A stretch of DNA of 64,000 nucleotides from Vampirovibrionales bacterium (lineage in GTDB: Bacteria > Cyanobacteriota > Vampirovibrionia > Vampirovibrionales > Vampirovibrionaceae). The first letter of the stretch is position 1. Each line of letters starts with the position of its first letter. Positions 18,193-27,059 of this stretch are shown piece by piece. The position numbers and the translations under genes are program-made. The stretch lies in NCBI GenBank assembly GCA_029866025.1, contig JARXAD010000001.1, forward strand, positions 377,322 to 441,321, given 5' to 3'. The notes below the pieces were generated by a model. The model saw only the letters and a list, made by a program, of their open reading frames with translations, was not told the DNA's origin and did not search any database.

Positions 18193-18227
18193 AACCTATT
18201 CAAGTACTCCCATACCTAAATAAACCC

Positions 18228-18241
18228 GTACCATTAATACC
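18228..18241 (-). promoter_or_regulatory. GGTATTAAT site before the small secreted gene
   Basis: The minus strand reads GGTATTAATGGTAC, sharing nine bases with the palindrome at 18308-18325 upstream of the divergent gene. Possible shared operator. Confidence 0.3.
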
Positions 18242-18307
18242 TTACACCATAGAGCCTTGGACGAAAAAATCAATGGTTCATGACGGCGCAATTTTTAATT
18301 CGGTTTT

Positions 18308-18325
18308 GGTATTAATAGTAATACC
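18308..18325. promoter_or_regulatory. Palindromic operator candidate upstream of gene at 18371
   Basis: GGTATTA-ATAG-TAATACC, perfect 7-bp arms, 46 bases before the ATG. It is placed where a repressor or activator could act. Confidence 0.4.
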
Positions 18326-18370
18326 TTGCATCAAGGTTGTTTTATGATCTTCCTATTTGGAGAGTTTTTT

Positions 18371-18613
18371 ATGTCCCCCCCTCCCCTTTTTCCTAGATTC
18401 GTTCCATTGGCGCCTCACTTTGGTGCAAAAGGGCACCATGGCAGAAAATATGAATCCAATGTAAAAAATTATCTCGATAGAGAAGACAATAGCCCTGGTA
18501 ATCAACAGCAACAAATGTTAGATGCAGCAAAGGAAGCCCAGGAAGTGATTGCTGAAAGAGAGCGGTTGCGGCAAGAGGCTTTGCAAAATAATGAAAAAAC
18601 CAAACAAGATTAA
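18371..18613 (+). CDS. Small coiled-coil protein with N-terminal PHFG motif
   Basis: An 80-residue protein. The first 20 residues are Pro- and aromatic-rich with 'PLAPHFGAKGHHG', followed by a charged Gln/Glu/Lys-rich helix (residues 45-80) likely to form a coiled coil. GGAGAG precedes ATG 18371. A 7-C run starts at the second codon, and the frame is intact. No known family. The N-terminal aromatic-Gly motif resembles that of several other small proteins here. It converges with msrB, with 5 bases between the stops. Confidence 0.65.
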   Translation: MSPPPLFPRFVPLAPHFGAKGHHGRKYESNVKNYLDREDNSPGNQQQQMLDAAKEAQEVIAERERLRQEALQNNEKTKQD

Positions 18614-18618
18614 GCCCA

Positions 18619-19059
18619 CTAGCTGGGCGTAAATGCCAACGCCAGCGAATTGACGCAGTAGCGCAAGCCGGTGGGGGCGGGGCCATCGGTAAAAACGTGG
18701 CCTAGGTGGGCGTGGCACTGGCTGCACGTAATTTCGGTGCGGTGCATGCCGTGGCTGGTGTCTATCGTCTCGGCAACAGCGTCTTGTTGCGCCTTGGTTT
18801 TAAGGCCCTGCCAAAAGCTGGGCCAGCCGGTGCCGCTTTCAAACTTGGCGGCTGCATCAAACAACGGTTGTTGGCAACACACACAGGTAAAGGTACCAGG
18901 CCCTTTGGTGGCCAAGTGCTCGCCGGTAAAAGGGCGTTCCGTGCCTTTTTGGCGTGTAATGGCGTATTGCTCGGGGGTTAGGCGGCTTAGCCACTCGGCG
19001 TCATCGGCGCAGGGGGCTTTTTGGTCTACAGCTGTGGAGCAAGTGTTGGTGGTGTCCAT
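18619..19059 (-). CDS. msrB: Peptide-methionine (R)-S-oxide reductase
   Basis: Reduces methionine-R-sulfoxide in oxidised proteins. Zinc-binding cysteine pairs are C59-xx-C62 and C112-xx-C115, and the catalytic Cys is at 135 in RYCVNSLAL. The family signature SGTGWPSFW and HLGHVFTDGP are present. The 146-residue length is normal. There is no signal peptide, so it is cytoplasmic. It lies downstream of murJ with 14 bases between and may share its transcript. Confidence 0.96.
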   Translation of the reverse strand: MDTTNTCSTAVDQKAPCADDAEWLSRLTPEQYAITRQKGTERPFTGEHLATKGPGTFTCVCCQQPLFDAAAKFESGTGWPSFWQGLKTKAQQDAVAETIDTSHGMHRTEITCSQCHAHLGHVFTDGPAPTGLRYCVNSLALAFTPS

Positions 19060-19073
19060 GTTTATTTCTCCCC

Positions 19074-20741
19074 TTATTGTGTATTACGTTTTGTATTGCG
19101 AAAAATCTTAGCGAATACGGGCTTTAGTTTACCCCAGAGTAGCGCCGCTTCTGGTAAGTTTAGGCGAGCAACCCAAGCGGTGTGGAATCCCACCAAAACC
19201 AACGCCAGCACAATTCTGGGGAGCCACGCGTTGCCTGCATACCAAGGTGACAAAACGCTGACGTGGAGACCGCCTTGCCACAGGCCCCAACCCATAGCAA
19301 TCATCACCAACGTAACCAGTACCAGTTGCCCCAGCACACCCGCTAGGCCTTTTAAGCTGGTGGCCAAGGTATCGGCATGAGAACGCCACAATAGGCTGCC
19401 TAGCAGCCCCATGTTGATGAGGGTGACGAGGCCCGTAGACAACGTAATGCCACCTAAGCCCAGCGGCCCTACCAGTAAGCTGTTTAGCCCCCACTTAACC
19501 CCAATGGCCGCCAGTGACACCCACAAGGGCGTCCACGAGTTGCCAAAGGCATAAAATACTCGAATAAAGGTGTCTCGCGCAAAATAAGGCACTATTTGCA
19601 GGGCCTGAAAACTAAGAGCCAAGCTGACCAACGCTGTGTCTCGCGCGTTAAAGGCGCCATGTTCAAACACCAAGCGAATGAGAGGCTCTCCCAGCAGCAC
19701 AATGGCGGTCATCATAGGAATAGACACCAGCCATAGGGGCACAATACCGCGGCGAATATCGGTTTGCAGGCTGAGCCAATCAGTATCGGCCACGGCGCGG
19801 CCAAAGCGCGGAAACAGCGGCACCAACAGAGCCGTTTGCAGCACGCCAATAGGCAATTGCAACAGGCGATTGCTGAGTACGACCGCCGACCAGCCCCCTT
19901 CTTCCAGTTTGGAAACAAACAGCATATCCACCATTACCAGCAATTGGCCAATGGTGGTGCCCACCAACATTGGGCCAATAAGAATGGCCAGTTTTTTGAC
20001 GTTGGGATCCGATAACTTGGCCCAGCCTGCCGGATTGAGGGTAAAGCGCCATTTCTCTTTCAGGGTGGGGGCCACTTGCATGAGGCACTGAAGCGCAGCC
20101 CCCAGCACCGTGGCGTAGGAAAGGATCAACCCATTAGCATCCACAGGAAACAACAAAAGCGCCGCCATCATGGCAATGTTCATAAGGGCCGGCGACAGCG
20201 AGGGCCACAGGTAGTGGTGATAGACGTTCAATAGCCCGTAAAATACCCCAATCCACCCGCCAAAAAACACCACGGGAGCCAAAATGCGGAGATGCTGAGC
20301 GGCTAGTGCCACGGTGGTGGCCGATTCCCCCCCTCCCATAAGGGCTTGCATAACGGGTTGTGCAAACAGCCCTAATCCTACCGAGGCCAGCATAAACACT
20401 ACCCCCACTACGGCAAAAACCGTGTTGGCCAGTCGGTTGGCTTCGTCACTGGGTGGCTTTCCGGCATCGATGAGCTTGGAAAAGACGGCCACCACTGCCG
20501 AATGAAACGGGCCCCCCAAGCCCCCCAGCAAAATAAGGGAATACCACGGCAGTTGGACGGCAGCAAAGTAGGCATCGGTGGCGACAGACGCCCCAAACAC
20601 GTGGAAAATTTGCCAATCGCGCAAGGCCCCCAGTGCCTTAGAAATAAGGGTGAGGCCCGCAATAAATTTAGCCGCTTCCCACAGGCTCGGTTCCGCCTTT
20701 GAGGTCTTGGGTAGGGTGCTTTCCGACTCTATGCTCAACAT
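19074..20741 (-). CDS. murJ: Lipid II flippase
   Basis: A MOP-superfamily membrane protein of 555 residues with about 14 membrane segments, which moves lipid II to the outer face for peptidoglycan synthesis. Recognisable MurJ features include 'SKALGALRDWQIFHVFGASV' near the N-terminus, 'ALMNIAMMAALLL', and the repeated charged residues within membrane helices 1, 2 and 7. The ATG directly follows the TAA of the BioD-like gene (TAAATG), so it is translationally coupled to it. It forms an operon with the BioD-like and tRNA nucleotidyltransferase genes upstream. Confidence 0.93.
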   Translation of the reverse strand: MLSIESESTLPKTSKAEPSLWEAAKFIAGLTLISKALGALRDWQIFHVFGASVATDAYFAAVQLPWYSLILLGGLGGPFHSAVVAVFSKLIDAGKPPSDEANRLANTVFAVVGVVFMLASVGLGLFAQPVMQALMGGGESATTVALAAQHLRILAPVVFFGGWIGVFYGLLNVYHHYLWPSLSPALMNIAMMAALLLFPVDANGLILSYATVLGAALQCLMQVAPTLKEKWRFTLNPAGWAKLSDPNVKKLAILIGPMLVGTTIGQLLVMVDMLFVSKLEEGGWSAVVLSNRLLQLPIGVLQTALLVPLFPRFGRAVADTDWLSLQTDIRRGIVPLWLVSIPMMTAIVLLGEPLIRLVFEHGAFNARDTALVSLALSFQALQIVPYFARDTFIRVFYAFGNSWTPLWVSLAAIGVKWGLNSLLVGPLGLGGITLSTGLVTLINMGLLGSLLWRSHADTLATSLKGLAGVLGQLVLVTLVMIAMGWGLWQGGLHVSVLSPWYAGNAWLPRIVLALVLVGFHTAWVARLNLPEAALLWGKLKPVFAKIFRNTKRNTQ

Positions 20742-21506
20742 TTACAGTCCCAATGCCAACTGAAGGGGCAGTAAGTCGAGTCCGTCTTCAATGCGTTGCA
20801 CCAAGTCGCCCGTATACCCCATGGGAATGGATAGTTGAGGCGCATGAGACAGGCAGCCTAAAAAGGGGGCGGGACTTTCGCAGTGGAGCCAAGCGGTCAT
20901 GGCGTCCCATGTGGTGTTGGCAGCTAAATCCAGTGGGGTTTGCTCCACCGCTACCCACCCTGCCAACGAGACGGGCATTGTTTTTAGCCATTGCAGCGTT
21001 GGCCACACGTTGGCTACCACACTGGCACTTTTGGGGGTAACGATTAATAATGGCCAACCCAAAGCGTGAGCGAGGCCAATGGCAGAATAGCCGAGTCCTT
21101 GCCCTAATCCTTGTCCTAGCGGACTATCCAAAGGGGCGGATAGAGACCACGGCAAGGCCGCCCCGCTGGGGGTATCCACAATCACTGGATAAGGTTGCTG
21201 CCCCAGTTGGCTAATGAGGTGATGCCAGTGATTTTTAGTGAGGTGGCCTGCAGCAGGCAATAACACAGGCTGAAATTCTGCGAGTGGCGTGCCTGTTTGG
21301 CGGCATAGATGATTGAGAACGTATTGGCCAGTAATGTGTTTGTCGGGCGCGCTATCAATTTCTACGGGGGCAACGGGTAATACCCGCTGGCCCATGGCTG
21401 CCAGGGCTAATGTTAATCCGGTTGCTATGGCCGTTTTTCCACACTGGGCATGAGTACCGACAACAACTAAGCCCCCGGATAGCGGTGATTCAAAGGATTG
21501 ATTCAT
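20742..21506 (-). CDS. BioD-like P-loop ATPase
   Basis: A 254-residue protein with the Walker A motif GTHAQCGKT at residues 17-25, 'VDTPSGAALP' as Walker B/switch, and a dethiobiotin synthetase-like layout. Typical BioD reads GTDTGVGKT; here Asp and Thr of the loop are replaced by His and Ala, so biotin synthesis is not assured. No other biotin gene lies in the window. It sits between the tRNA nucleotidyltransferase gene and murJ in one leftward operon, with 10 bases upstream and 0 downstream. It could be a diverged BioD or a related amide-ligase/ATPase. Confidence 0.65.
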   Translation of the reverse strand: MNQSFESPLSGGLVVVGTHAQCGKTAIATGLTLALAAMGQRVLPVAPVEIDSAPDKHITGQYVLNHLCRQTGTPLAEFQPVLLPAAGHLTKNHWHHLISQLGQQPYPVIVDTPSGAALPWSLSAPLDSPLGQGLGQGLGYSAIGLAHALGWPLLIVTPKSASVVANVWPTLQWLKTMPVSLAGWVAVEQTPLDLAANTTWDAMTAWLHCESPAPFLGCLSHAPQLSIPMGYTGDLVQRIEDGLDLLPLQLALGL

Positions 21507-21516
21507 ACGAGGTCGC

Positions 21517-23334
21517 TCATTCTAAAAACAATGCTTCGGAAGGACTGAGGGGTCTTTCCACAAGTGGCTCTGTGGAGGAGGGTAAAAATTGTTTGCGCAC
21601 AAAGGCCTCTTCGCTTTCTGCTGTGGGCAATTGTCCCATCAATTTTTGGTGCAAAATAGCTGATAAAGCTTGCCCAATAACAGCGCCTTCCTGAAATCCT
21701 AGCCCTCGTAAATCATCGCCATTGAGGCGGGGACGCAAGGGACGTAATCGTCGCTCAAAACGACTAATGGCCGTTAGCAACAGTGCCACCTGTTCGCTGT
21801 GAATGAGAGGATTGAGAAGGGGAAGTGTTAGAGCAGCTAACAGCAAGGATTCTAGCGGGTACCGGTGCCACGCTTGATACAGTTCTAAAGGTGAGGTGCT
21901 TTCACTCACACCCTCTAGCACTTTGTTGTGAATCAACCGATGGGCCCTTACCAGCCAATCACGTTCGTGACGCGTCAGCTCGAGCCGTTTGGTAATCAGT
22001 CGAAAAGCACTGTCTTCCACGTCGGCTGGGTTCGGCAACGCTGGGGTGGGATGAAGTAAGGGGGCTGTGAGTAGCCATAGGCTAAACAGTCCCTGAAAAT
22101 CTTCCCACGGTGAAAACCCTTCGTCACTGAGGTCATCTTCGGCATGATCCAATAATAATGGCTCAATGGCAGAACGATGTTTGGCCAGTAGGGTGGGGCT
22201 TTGAGCTAATGCGATATGGGTATTTTTACAAGTCGTGTCGTCTTCACTGGCAAGGGGTTTACTTGTTTCAGGCCATTGGGTGGAAATTAGGCGGTAACCT
22301 TCAATATCTACAAACCACTGAAGCCAACGCGCCTTGGTGGGCGTGGCTTCTTGAGATAGAAAATCCCACAGCTCGCATCGAATGCGATCACCACCGCCTG
22401 GGTAGACGGTTTCGCAATAAGCCAGGCATTGCTCCATGGCAAAGGCGGTCAGAGGGTCCAGTTCAAAACCCAAGCGGCAGGCAAAGCGTAGGGCGCGTAA
22501 AATGCGGCTGGGGTCTTCGTAAAACGAAAGCGGGTGTAAAATCCGAATCATTTTATTGGATAAATCCACCAGCCCACTGGTGTAATCACGCACCTGGCCT
22601 AGTTCGTGGATGGGCATGGCCAAGGTATTAATGGTGAAATCTCGGCGCACCACATCCAAGGGAAGCGCAACCCCTTGTTGTTGAACGGTAGGCAGTGCCC
22701 CGCAGTGATCGTAAACTTCCTGACGGGTGGAGGCGAGATCAAAGCGTAGGCTTTCTTTATAACTTAAGGTAACGGTCCCAAATTGAGGAAACACATCGTC
22801 TACCAAAAAATTTTTAGAGTGGGCTACCAAAAATTGGGCTGTTTCTAGGGCGTTTGCTTCTACCGTAATGTCCACATCCACCATGTCAAAGCGATGATCG
22901 CGCCGAAGCAACACATCGCGCACTTGGCCGCCAATCATATAGGCCTGAATGTTGCCGCCTTGGCAGAGGGATTGTAATTCGTAGAGGGCGGCGGTTAAGT
23001 AAGGCGAAAATAGTTTGGATAATGGGACAGACTCGGTTTGCACAATGGGGGTTTGGCTAATGCGGCACACTGTGCCTACCAAGGATTGTGGAAAGGCTAC
23101 GGCTGCTAAAGGCAGTGACCCCATGTGCATGGCTTGCATGCGTTGCAAGGCACGGGGCGAGGCCACCCATGAGGTATTGGCTTGTATCCATGGCTGATGA
23201 AACGGCTGAGCAACGTTTCTCAGATCCCCAATGTCCAGCAGCTCGGGGGAGTCTTGGGTGAGCAGCTCCGCATCCACGCTGGCAATATGGTCCAGAGCGT
23301 CATCTATGGTTTGAGAAGCCGACAGGCGATGCAT
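21517..23334 (-). CDS. cca: tRNA nucleotidyltransferase / poly(A) polymerase family
   Basis: Class II nucleotidyltransferase that adds or repairs the tRNA CCA end (or adds A tails in some cyanobacteria-related lineages). The head domain starts with GGQVRD at 135-140, then the metal-binding DVD at 153-155, 'RRDFTINTLAMP', 'DPSRILRALRFACRLGF' and a C-terminal helical domain. At 605 residues it is longer than usual (400-450), with an unassigned N-terminal extension of about 120 residues and an enlarged C-terminus. It is the first or second gene of the leftward cluster with the EVE gene 12 bases upstream. CCA versus A-only specificity cannot be decided by eye. Confidence 0.88.
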   Translation of the reverse strand: MHRLSASQTIDDALDHIASVDAELLTQDSPELLDIGDLRNVAQPFHQPWIQANTSWVASPRALQRMQAMHMGSLPLAAVAFPQSLVGTVCRISQTPIVQTESVPLSKLFSPYLTAALYELQSLCQGGNIQAYMIGGQVRDVLLRRDHRFDMVDVDITVEANALETAQFLVAHSKNFLVDDVFPQFGTVTLSYKESLRFDLASTRQEVYDHCGALPTVQQQGVALPLDVVRRDFTINTLAMPIHELGQVRDYTSGLVDLSNKMIRILHPLSFYEDPSRILRALRFACRLGFELDPLTAFAMEQCLAYCETVYPGGGDRIRCELWDFLSQEATPTKARWLQWFVDIEGYRLISTQWPETSKPLASEDDTTCKNTHIALAQSPTLLAKHRSAIEPLLLDHAEDDLSDEGFSPWEDFQGLFSLWLLTAPLLHPTPALPNPADVEDSAFRLITKRLELTRHERDWLVRAHRLIHNKVLEGVSESTSPLELYQAWHRYPLESLLLAALTLPLLNPLIHSEQVALLLTAISRFERRLRPLRPRLNGDDLRGLGFQEGAVIGQALSAILHQKLMGQLPTAESEEAFVRKQFLPSSTEPLVERPLSPSEALFLE

Positions 23335-23346
23335 GGATTCAATGCC

Positions 23347-23781
23347 TTACTCAAAAGGGACTGTGGTCCCTCCCAGCTCACAGAGTAGCGCAAAGATGTC
23401 GGCTTCAAGTGGCATCACAGACAGGCGAGACTGACGAACGAGTGGGATGTCTGCCAGCGAGGGGGTGGCTTTAATGGTGGCCAGCGTCACAGGCGTGGTG
23501 AAGGCTTTCAGAGGTTTGACGTCGATCACTACCCAAGGATTCTGGTCTTCTTTGACGGTGGGGTCTGGGTAGGCGGCTTTGGAGACCTCAGCGATACCCA
23601 CAACTTCTTTGGGGCCCACGCTGTGATAAATGAGGGCCCAATCGCCGACGGCCATGCGTTGCAGGTTGGCACGGGCTTGATAGTTGCGCACGCCGTCCCA
23701 GTGGGTCCAGCCGTGGCGCACCAAATCGTCGTAGCTAAATTCGTTGGGCTCGGTTTTTAACAGCCAATAAGCACGAGGCAT
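23347..23781 (-). CDS. EVE domain protein
   Basis: A 144-residue protein beginning 'YWLLKTEPNEFSYDDL' and continuing 'WDGVRNYQARANLQRMAVGD', the signature of the EVE (thymocyte nuclear protein 1-like) domain. EVE domains have a PUA-like fold and are proposed to bind modified bases in RNA or DNA. Placement 12 bases upstream of the tRNA nucleotidyltransferase gene fits an RNA-related role, but this is inference. It is divergent from the M41-like protease gene. Confidence 0.93.
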   Translation of the reverse strand: MPRAYWLLKTEPNEFSYDDLVRHGWTHWDGVRNYQARANLQRMAVGDWALIYHSVGPKEVVGIAEVSKAAYPDPTVKEDQNPWVVIDVKPLKAFTTPVTLATIKATPSLADIPLVRQSRLSVMPLEADIFALLCELGGTTVPFE

Positions 23782-23896
23782 ACAGTAACACTTTGTTTAC
23801 AACAACGGTTTGCCTAGCATCATAAAGGATTCAGGGCTGTCTATCCATCTGTTACGCCATCAAGAGAAGATTCAGGGGCAATAGAGTAGAGTTGTT

Positions 23897-24691
23897 ATGA
23901 TTCGAGTGCCTTTTCAACCAACGGTTTATGCTCCAAAGGTTGATGTCTATTTTGGTGGGCACCGAACTAGTGCCAAGGATATTTACTTTGGTGATAATAA
24001 AGACCAAATATCTTTCTCATCCTACTCCGTTACTTCGGCATCGAAACCAAAAGCTATTGTCTTTTCAAAAGATTCGAGAGAATTTCAAACAGCAGCCCAT
24101 GAGCTTGGCCATGCTTTAACTTATATTGCTTGGGGCATCCCAGTTAAGGCCATAAGGTTGGGGCAAAACAAAAAAATGAAAAATGGTTTGGTGAAAGTGG
24201 GTTCTACGCATATTGGCCGTGGCGTAACAAGCGCATCGTTTGATTTTAAAAATAAGGATAATGACGTAGGAGCGTTAAGGGCTGCCTTCAATGCTTTGGC
24301 CGGTTATGCCTTTGAAGATTGGGCTTCACTTGGAACCCTTAAAAAAATATTCGCATTGTTAGAGTCCGGTGAAACGATTCGAACTCGCCAGGAATCTTCC
24401 GATTTTAAAGGTTTTTTAGACTTAATACTAAATTATATCCGACGCGTTTCATACCGCGATAGCAAATCTGTCAAGGAAATACTCGGTAAGGTTCAGGTTA
24501 ACGTGATATTTCAATCGGAAAAAATTATTAGAGTGATTGGAAAAGAAAAATACAAAGCCATGACCCAAGACTTAGCCAACAAAAAAGAATTGAAAACTCC
24601 CAAAGAAGTGGAGGCCTTTTTTGAAAAACATTTAGGCAAAAATTACAACTGGAAACCGGTGCAAGAATTAATTGATGCCACCTTTACCTAG
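23897..24691 (+). CDS. Stand-alone M41-like zinc protease domain with N-terminal YFG motifs
   Basis: A 264-residue protein with a zinc-binding HELGH at residues 68-72 in 'FQTAAHELGHALTYIAWG', followed by 'IPVKAIRLG', a helix with 'NALAGYAFEDWAS' and a downstream Asp-rich helix (SSDFKGFLDLILNYI). This order matches the FtsH peptidase (M41) core: HExxH, an A-G-x-A-x-E/D helix, and a third ligand Asp. It has no AAA+ domain and no membrane segment. The first 35 residues carry 'VDVYFGGHRTSAKDIYFG'. Base composition is AT-richer than flanking genes. It stands alone between divergent EVE and convergent proline dehydrogenase. A secreted or effector-like protease is possible. Confidence 0.6.
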   Translation: MIRVPFQPTVYAPKVDVYFGGHRTSAKDIYFGDNKDQISFSSYSVTSASKPKAIVFSKDSREFQTAAHELGHALTYIAWGIPVKAIRLGQNKKMKNGLVKVGSTHIGRGVTSASFDFKNKDNDVGALRAAFNALAGYAFEDWASLGTLKKIFALLESGETIRTRQESSDFKGFLDLILNYIRRVSYRDSKSVKEILGKVQVNVIFQSEKIIRVIGKEKYKAMTQDLANKKELKTPKEVEAFFEKHLGKNYNWKPVQELIDATFT

Positions 24692-24706
24692 CCTATTTAA
24701 GCGCCG

Positions 24707-25690
24707 CTATGCGGCGTGGAAGACCCACGGGAACCACTTGCGCATGGTGGCGTTAAACACATGGCCAGCCACAGTGGGGTTTTCTTTCAGGCGGCGGGTG
24801 CAATAGCCGTACCAGTCTTTGCCGTAGGGCACGTAAATACGCAGAGGGTGGCCCCAGCCTAAAATCATGTCGCGCATGGCTTCATCCACACCCAACAGCA
24901 TCTGAAATTCGTACTTATCTTTGGGCACCTTGTATTCATCCAGCAAGCGGCAGGCTTCCCACACCAGGCGTTCGTCATGGGTGGCAATGCCCACAAAGGC
25001 GCCCTGCTTTAGCATTTCTTCTAGCACCAGCACGTAATTTTTGTTAATGGTGTCTTTGTCTTTAAAGGCAATAGTGCGGGGTTCCACATAAATGCCCTTG
25101 CACAGCCTAAAGTGGGCCCCACCGGCACCGGCTAATTGGCTACACATATGGCGAACGTCACCCAAGGTGCGGCGCATATAGGCTTGTAACACAATACCCA
25201 CGTTGGTAAATTGTTGGCGAAGAGTGAGGTAGAGATGAATGGTAGGCGTGGTACAGTCGCTGTGTTCCATATCCAGCCGAACCAAAGGGGCTTTACCATC
25301 AATGGGGGTGCTGGCCGCTTTGGCCACAATGCCTTCAATCAACTGATGGCAGGTATTGCCATCCATCAGTAAGCCTAAGGCGGTGGGTTTGACGGAGACA
25401 TTGGCGTCTAAGCCTTTTTTGGCCAGTTGTTCCACAATGGTGTGGTAGGCACGTGCCGTTTCGTGGGCTTGGTCCATGTGGGTAATGTACTCACCCAGTA
25501 AATCAATGGTGCAGCGCGCGCCTAGGGCGTTTAGCTTGGCCACACAGGTTAGCATTTCGTCCATGGTTTCTCCCGCCACATAGCTAGACGAAATGGCTTT
25601 AACAATGGGCCGTGGCACGAGAGGCAACACAGCAACAAGTAGTTGATTAAATCGATGAGTAAAGGACATGGCGGTGTGTGAATCCATCAT
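24707..25690 (-). CDS. Proline dehydrogenase
   Basis: A 327-residue FAD-dependent PRODH (TIM barrel) that oxidises proline to pyrroline-5-carboxylate at the membrane, feeding electrons to quinone. It shows 'VSVKPTALGL', 'LDMEHSD', 'LCKGIYVEP', 'IATHDERLV', 'YEFQMLLGV' and the C-terminal 'YCTRRLKENP' that holds the substrate carboxylate-binding arginines. It is the short, monofunctional form; no P5C dehydrogenase domain is fused. The ATG at 25690 lacks an obvious ribosome site, and MSFTHRF at 25669 is an alternative. Confidence 0.95.
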   Translation of the reverse strand: MMDSHTAMSFTHRFNQLLVAVLPLVPRPIVKAISSSYVAGETMDEMLTCVAKLNALGARCTIDLLGEYITHMDQAHETARAYHTIVEQLAKKGLDANVSVKPTALGLLMDGNTCHQLIEGIVAKAASTPIDGKAPLVRLDMEHSDCTTPTIHLYLTLRQQFTNVGIVLQAYMRRTLGDVRHMCSQLAGAGGAHFRLCKGIYVEPRTIAFKDKDTINKNYVLVLEEMLKQGAFVGIATHDERLVWEACRLLDEYKVPKDKYEFQMLLGVDEAMRDMILGWGHPLRIYVPYGKDWYGYCTRRLKENPTVAGHVFNATMRKWFPWVFHAA

Positions 25691-25850
25691 AAATACGGCG
25701 TATTAATTGTCACACGGTAATTGAAACAACCAGAGCTTGGCAATGTTAACCCCTGTAACAGTCATTTTTTAAGGTTCCGTGCGCTTCTGCTGTGTTTTTG
25801 ATAGTGTTTGTAAATATTTATTTTGTAGTCCCTCTTTTTAGGAGTTCCTT

Positions 25851-26681
25851 ATGACCACCACCTTGGAAGCCCCCACCATGACCGCCCCTCAAGCCTTTCC
25901 CAGCACTCAAGGCTTATTGGCCGGCCAAACGGGTATTATCTTTGGTGTGGCACACAAAAGCAGCATTGCGTGGGCCATTGCCCAAGCCCTTAGTAACGCT
26001 GGCATGAAGCTGGCCTTTACCTATCAAGGCGAACGCTTGGAAAAAAACGTTCGCGAACTGGCCGAAACCTTGGAAGGCAGCTTGATTCTTCCTTGTGATG
26101 TGACGGTAGATAGCGAGCTGGATGCCGTGTTTGAGCAAGTGGGCGACGCTTATGGCAAGCTGAACACCATGATTCACAGTGTGGCCTTTGCCCCTAAAGA
26201 TGATTTGCAGGGTGAATACATTAACACCAGCCGCGACGGGTACCTGCTCTCGCAAAATATCAGCAGCTATTCCCTAACGGCGATGGCCAAGCGGGCTCGC
26301 CCCCTCATGCAAAAAGCCGGAGGCGGCTCTATTACTACCCTGACCTACTTGGGTGGTGAGCGCGTGGTGGAAAACTACAACGTGATGGGCGTTGCCAAAG
26401 CTGCGCTTGAAATGAGCGTGCGTTACTTGGCCAAAGATTTGGGTCCCGACAACATTCGAATTAATGCCATTAGTGCTGGCCCCATTAAAACCTTGGCTGC
26501 CCGTGGCATTAGCGGGTTTGGCAGTATTTTGGACGAAATGGAAAAACGCACACCCTTGCAGCGTAACGTGGATGCCAGTGAAGTGGGTGACACCGCCTTG
26601 TACTTGGCCAGTCACCTGTCGCGCGGTGTGACGGGTGAAGTGATTCACGTGGATGCGGGTTTCCATGTGATGGGGTACTAA
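25851..26681 (+). CDS. fabI: Enoyl-[acyl-carrier-protein] reductase (NADH)
   Basis: The last step of fatty-acid elongation. An SDR fold of 276 residues with the FabI-type nucleotide loop 'GVAHKSSIAWAIAQAL'. The catalytic Tyr-x6-Lys is in YNVMGVAKAALE, the 'SAGPIKTLAARGI' loop contacts substrate and inhibitors, and the C-terminal 'GVTGEVIHVDAGFHVMGY' is typical. AGGAG lies 7 bases before ATG 25851. The first 20 residues are an Ala/Pro/Thr extension. Monocistronic. Confidence 0.97.
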   Translation: MTTTLEAPTMTAPQAFPSTQGLLAGQTGIIFGVAHKSSIAWAIAQALSNAGMKLAFTYQGERLEKNVRELAETLEGSLILPCDVTVDSELDAVFEQVGDAYGKLNTMIHSVAFAPKDDLQGEYINTSRDGYLLSQNISSYSLTAMAKRARPLMQKAGGGSITTLTYLGGERVVENYNVMGVAKAALEMSVRYLAKDLGPDNIRINAISAGPIKTLAARGISGFGSILDEMEKRTPLQRNVDASEVGDTALYLASHLSRGVTGEVIHVDAGFHVMGY

Positions 26682-26748
26682 GGCAATTGTTAATGCCGTT
26701 AGGTTTTTCTAGGTAGATATGTTCCATTCCTTAGTAAAGGTGATCAAC

Positions 26749-27009
26749 ATGCGCATTGGTTTTAGTGGCTATCCAACAGTTCGCTTTTCCCAGCAGACAA
26801 ATGGTGCAGATGCGGATCAAAAAGGCCATTTAAATAGGGCTTTGCCGAGTAGCCATATTACACTTCGGACAGATAACGGGCCTAAAACAGTTCCTGTTGT
26901 CTATGGCGATTTAGAAAATTTGGCTAAAGAGCCTGTAATGGAAGTAGCTGCTAATATACTGGCGGAGCAACCACGAGGTGAGCAAAGATATATGACAATT
27001 TTTACCTAA
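26749..27009 (+). CDS. Small hypothetical protein (N-terminal FSG motif)
   Basis: An 86-residue protein. AAGGTG lies 6 bases before ATG 26749, which decides against the in-frame ATG at 26719. It begins 'MRIGFSGYPTVRFSQQ' and is hydrophilic thereafter, with a helical segment (LAKEPVMEVAANILAEQ). It is AT-richer than fabI and the radical SAM gene on either side. No family is recognised. The N-terminal aromatic/Gly pattern resembles other small proteins in the window. Confidence 0.6.
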   Translation: MRIGFSGYPTVRFSQQTNGADADQKGHLNRALPSSHITLRTDNGPKTVPVVYGDLENLAKEPVMEVAANILAEQPRGEQRYMTIFT

Positions 27010-27059
27010 TTAACGTCCTAAATCTGATTGCTTAACAAAATTAAGGAAATTCACTTTTT

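Noticed and set aside
18375..18381. Run of seven C right after the start codon of the small gene at 18371.
   Set aside because: The frame is intact and the run is short; it cannot be called a switch without length variation data.
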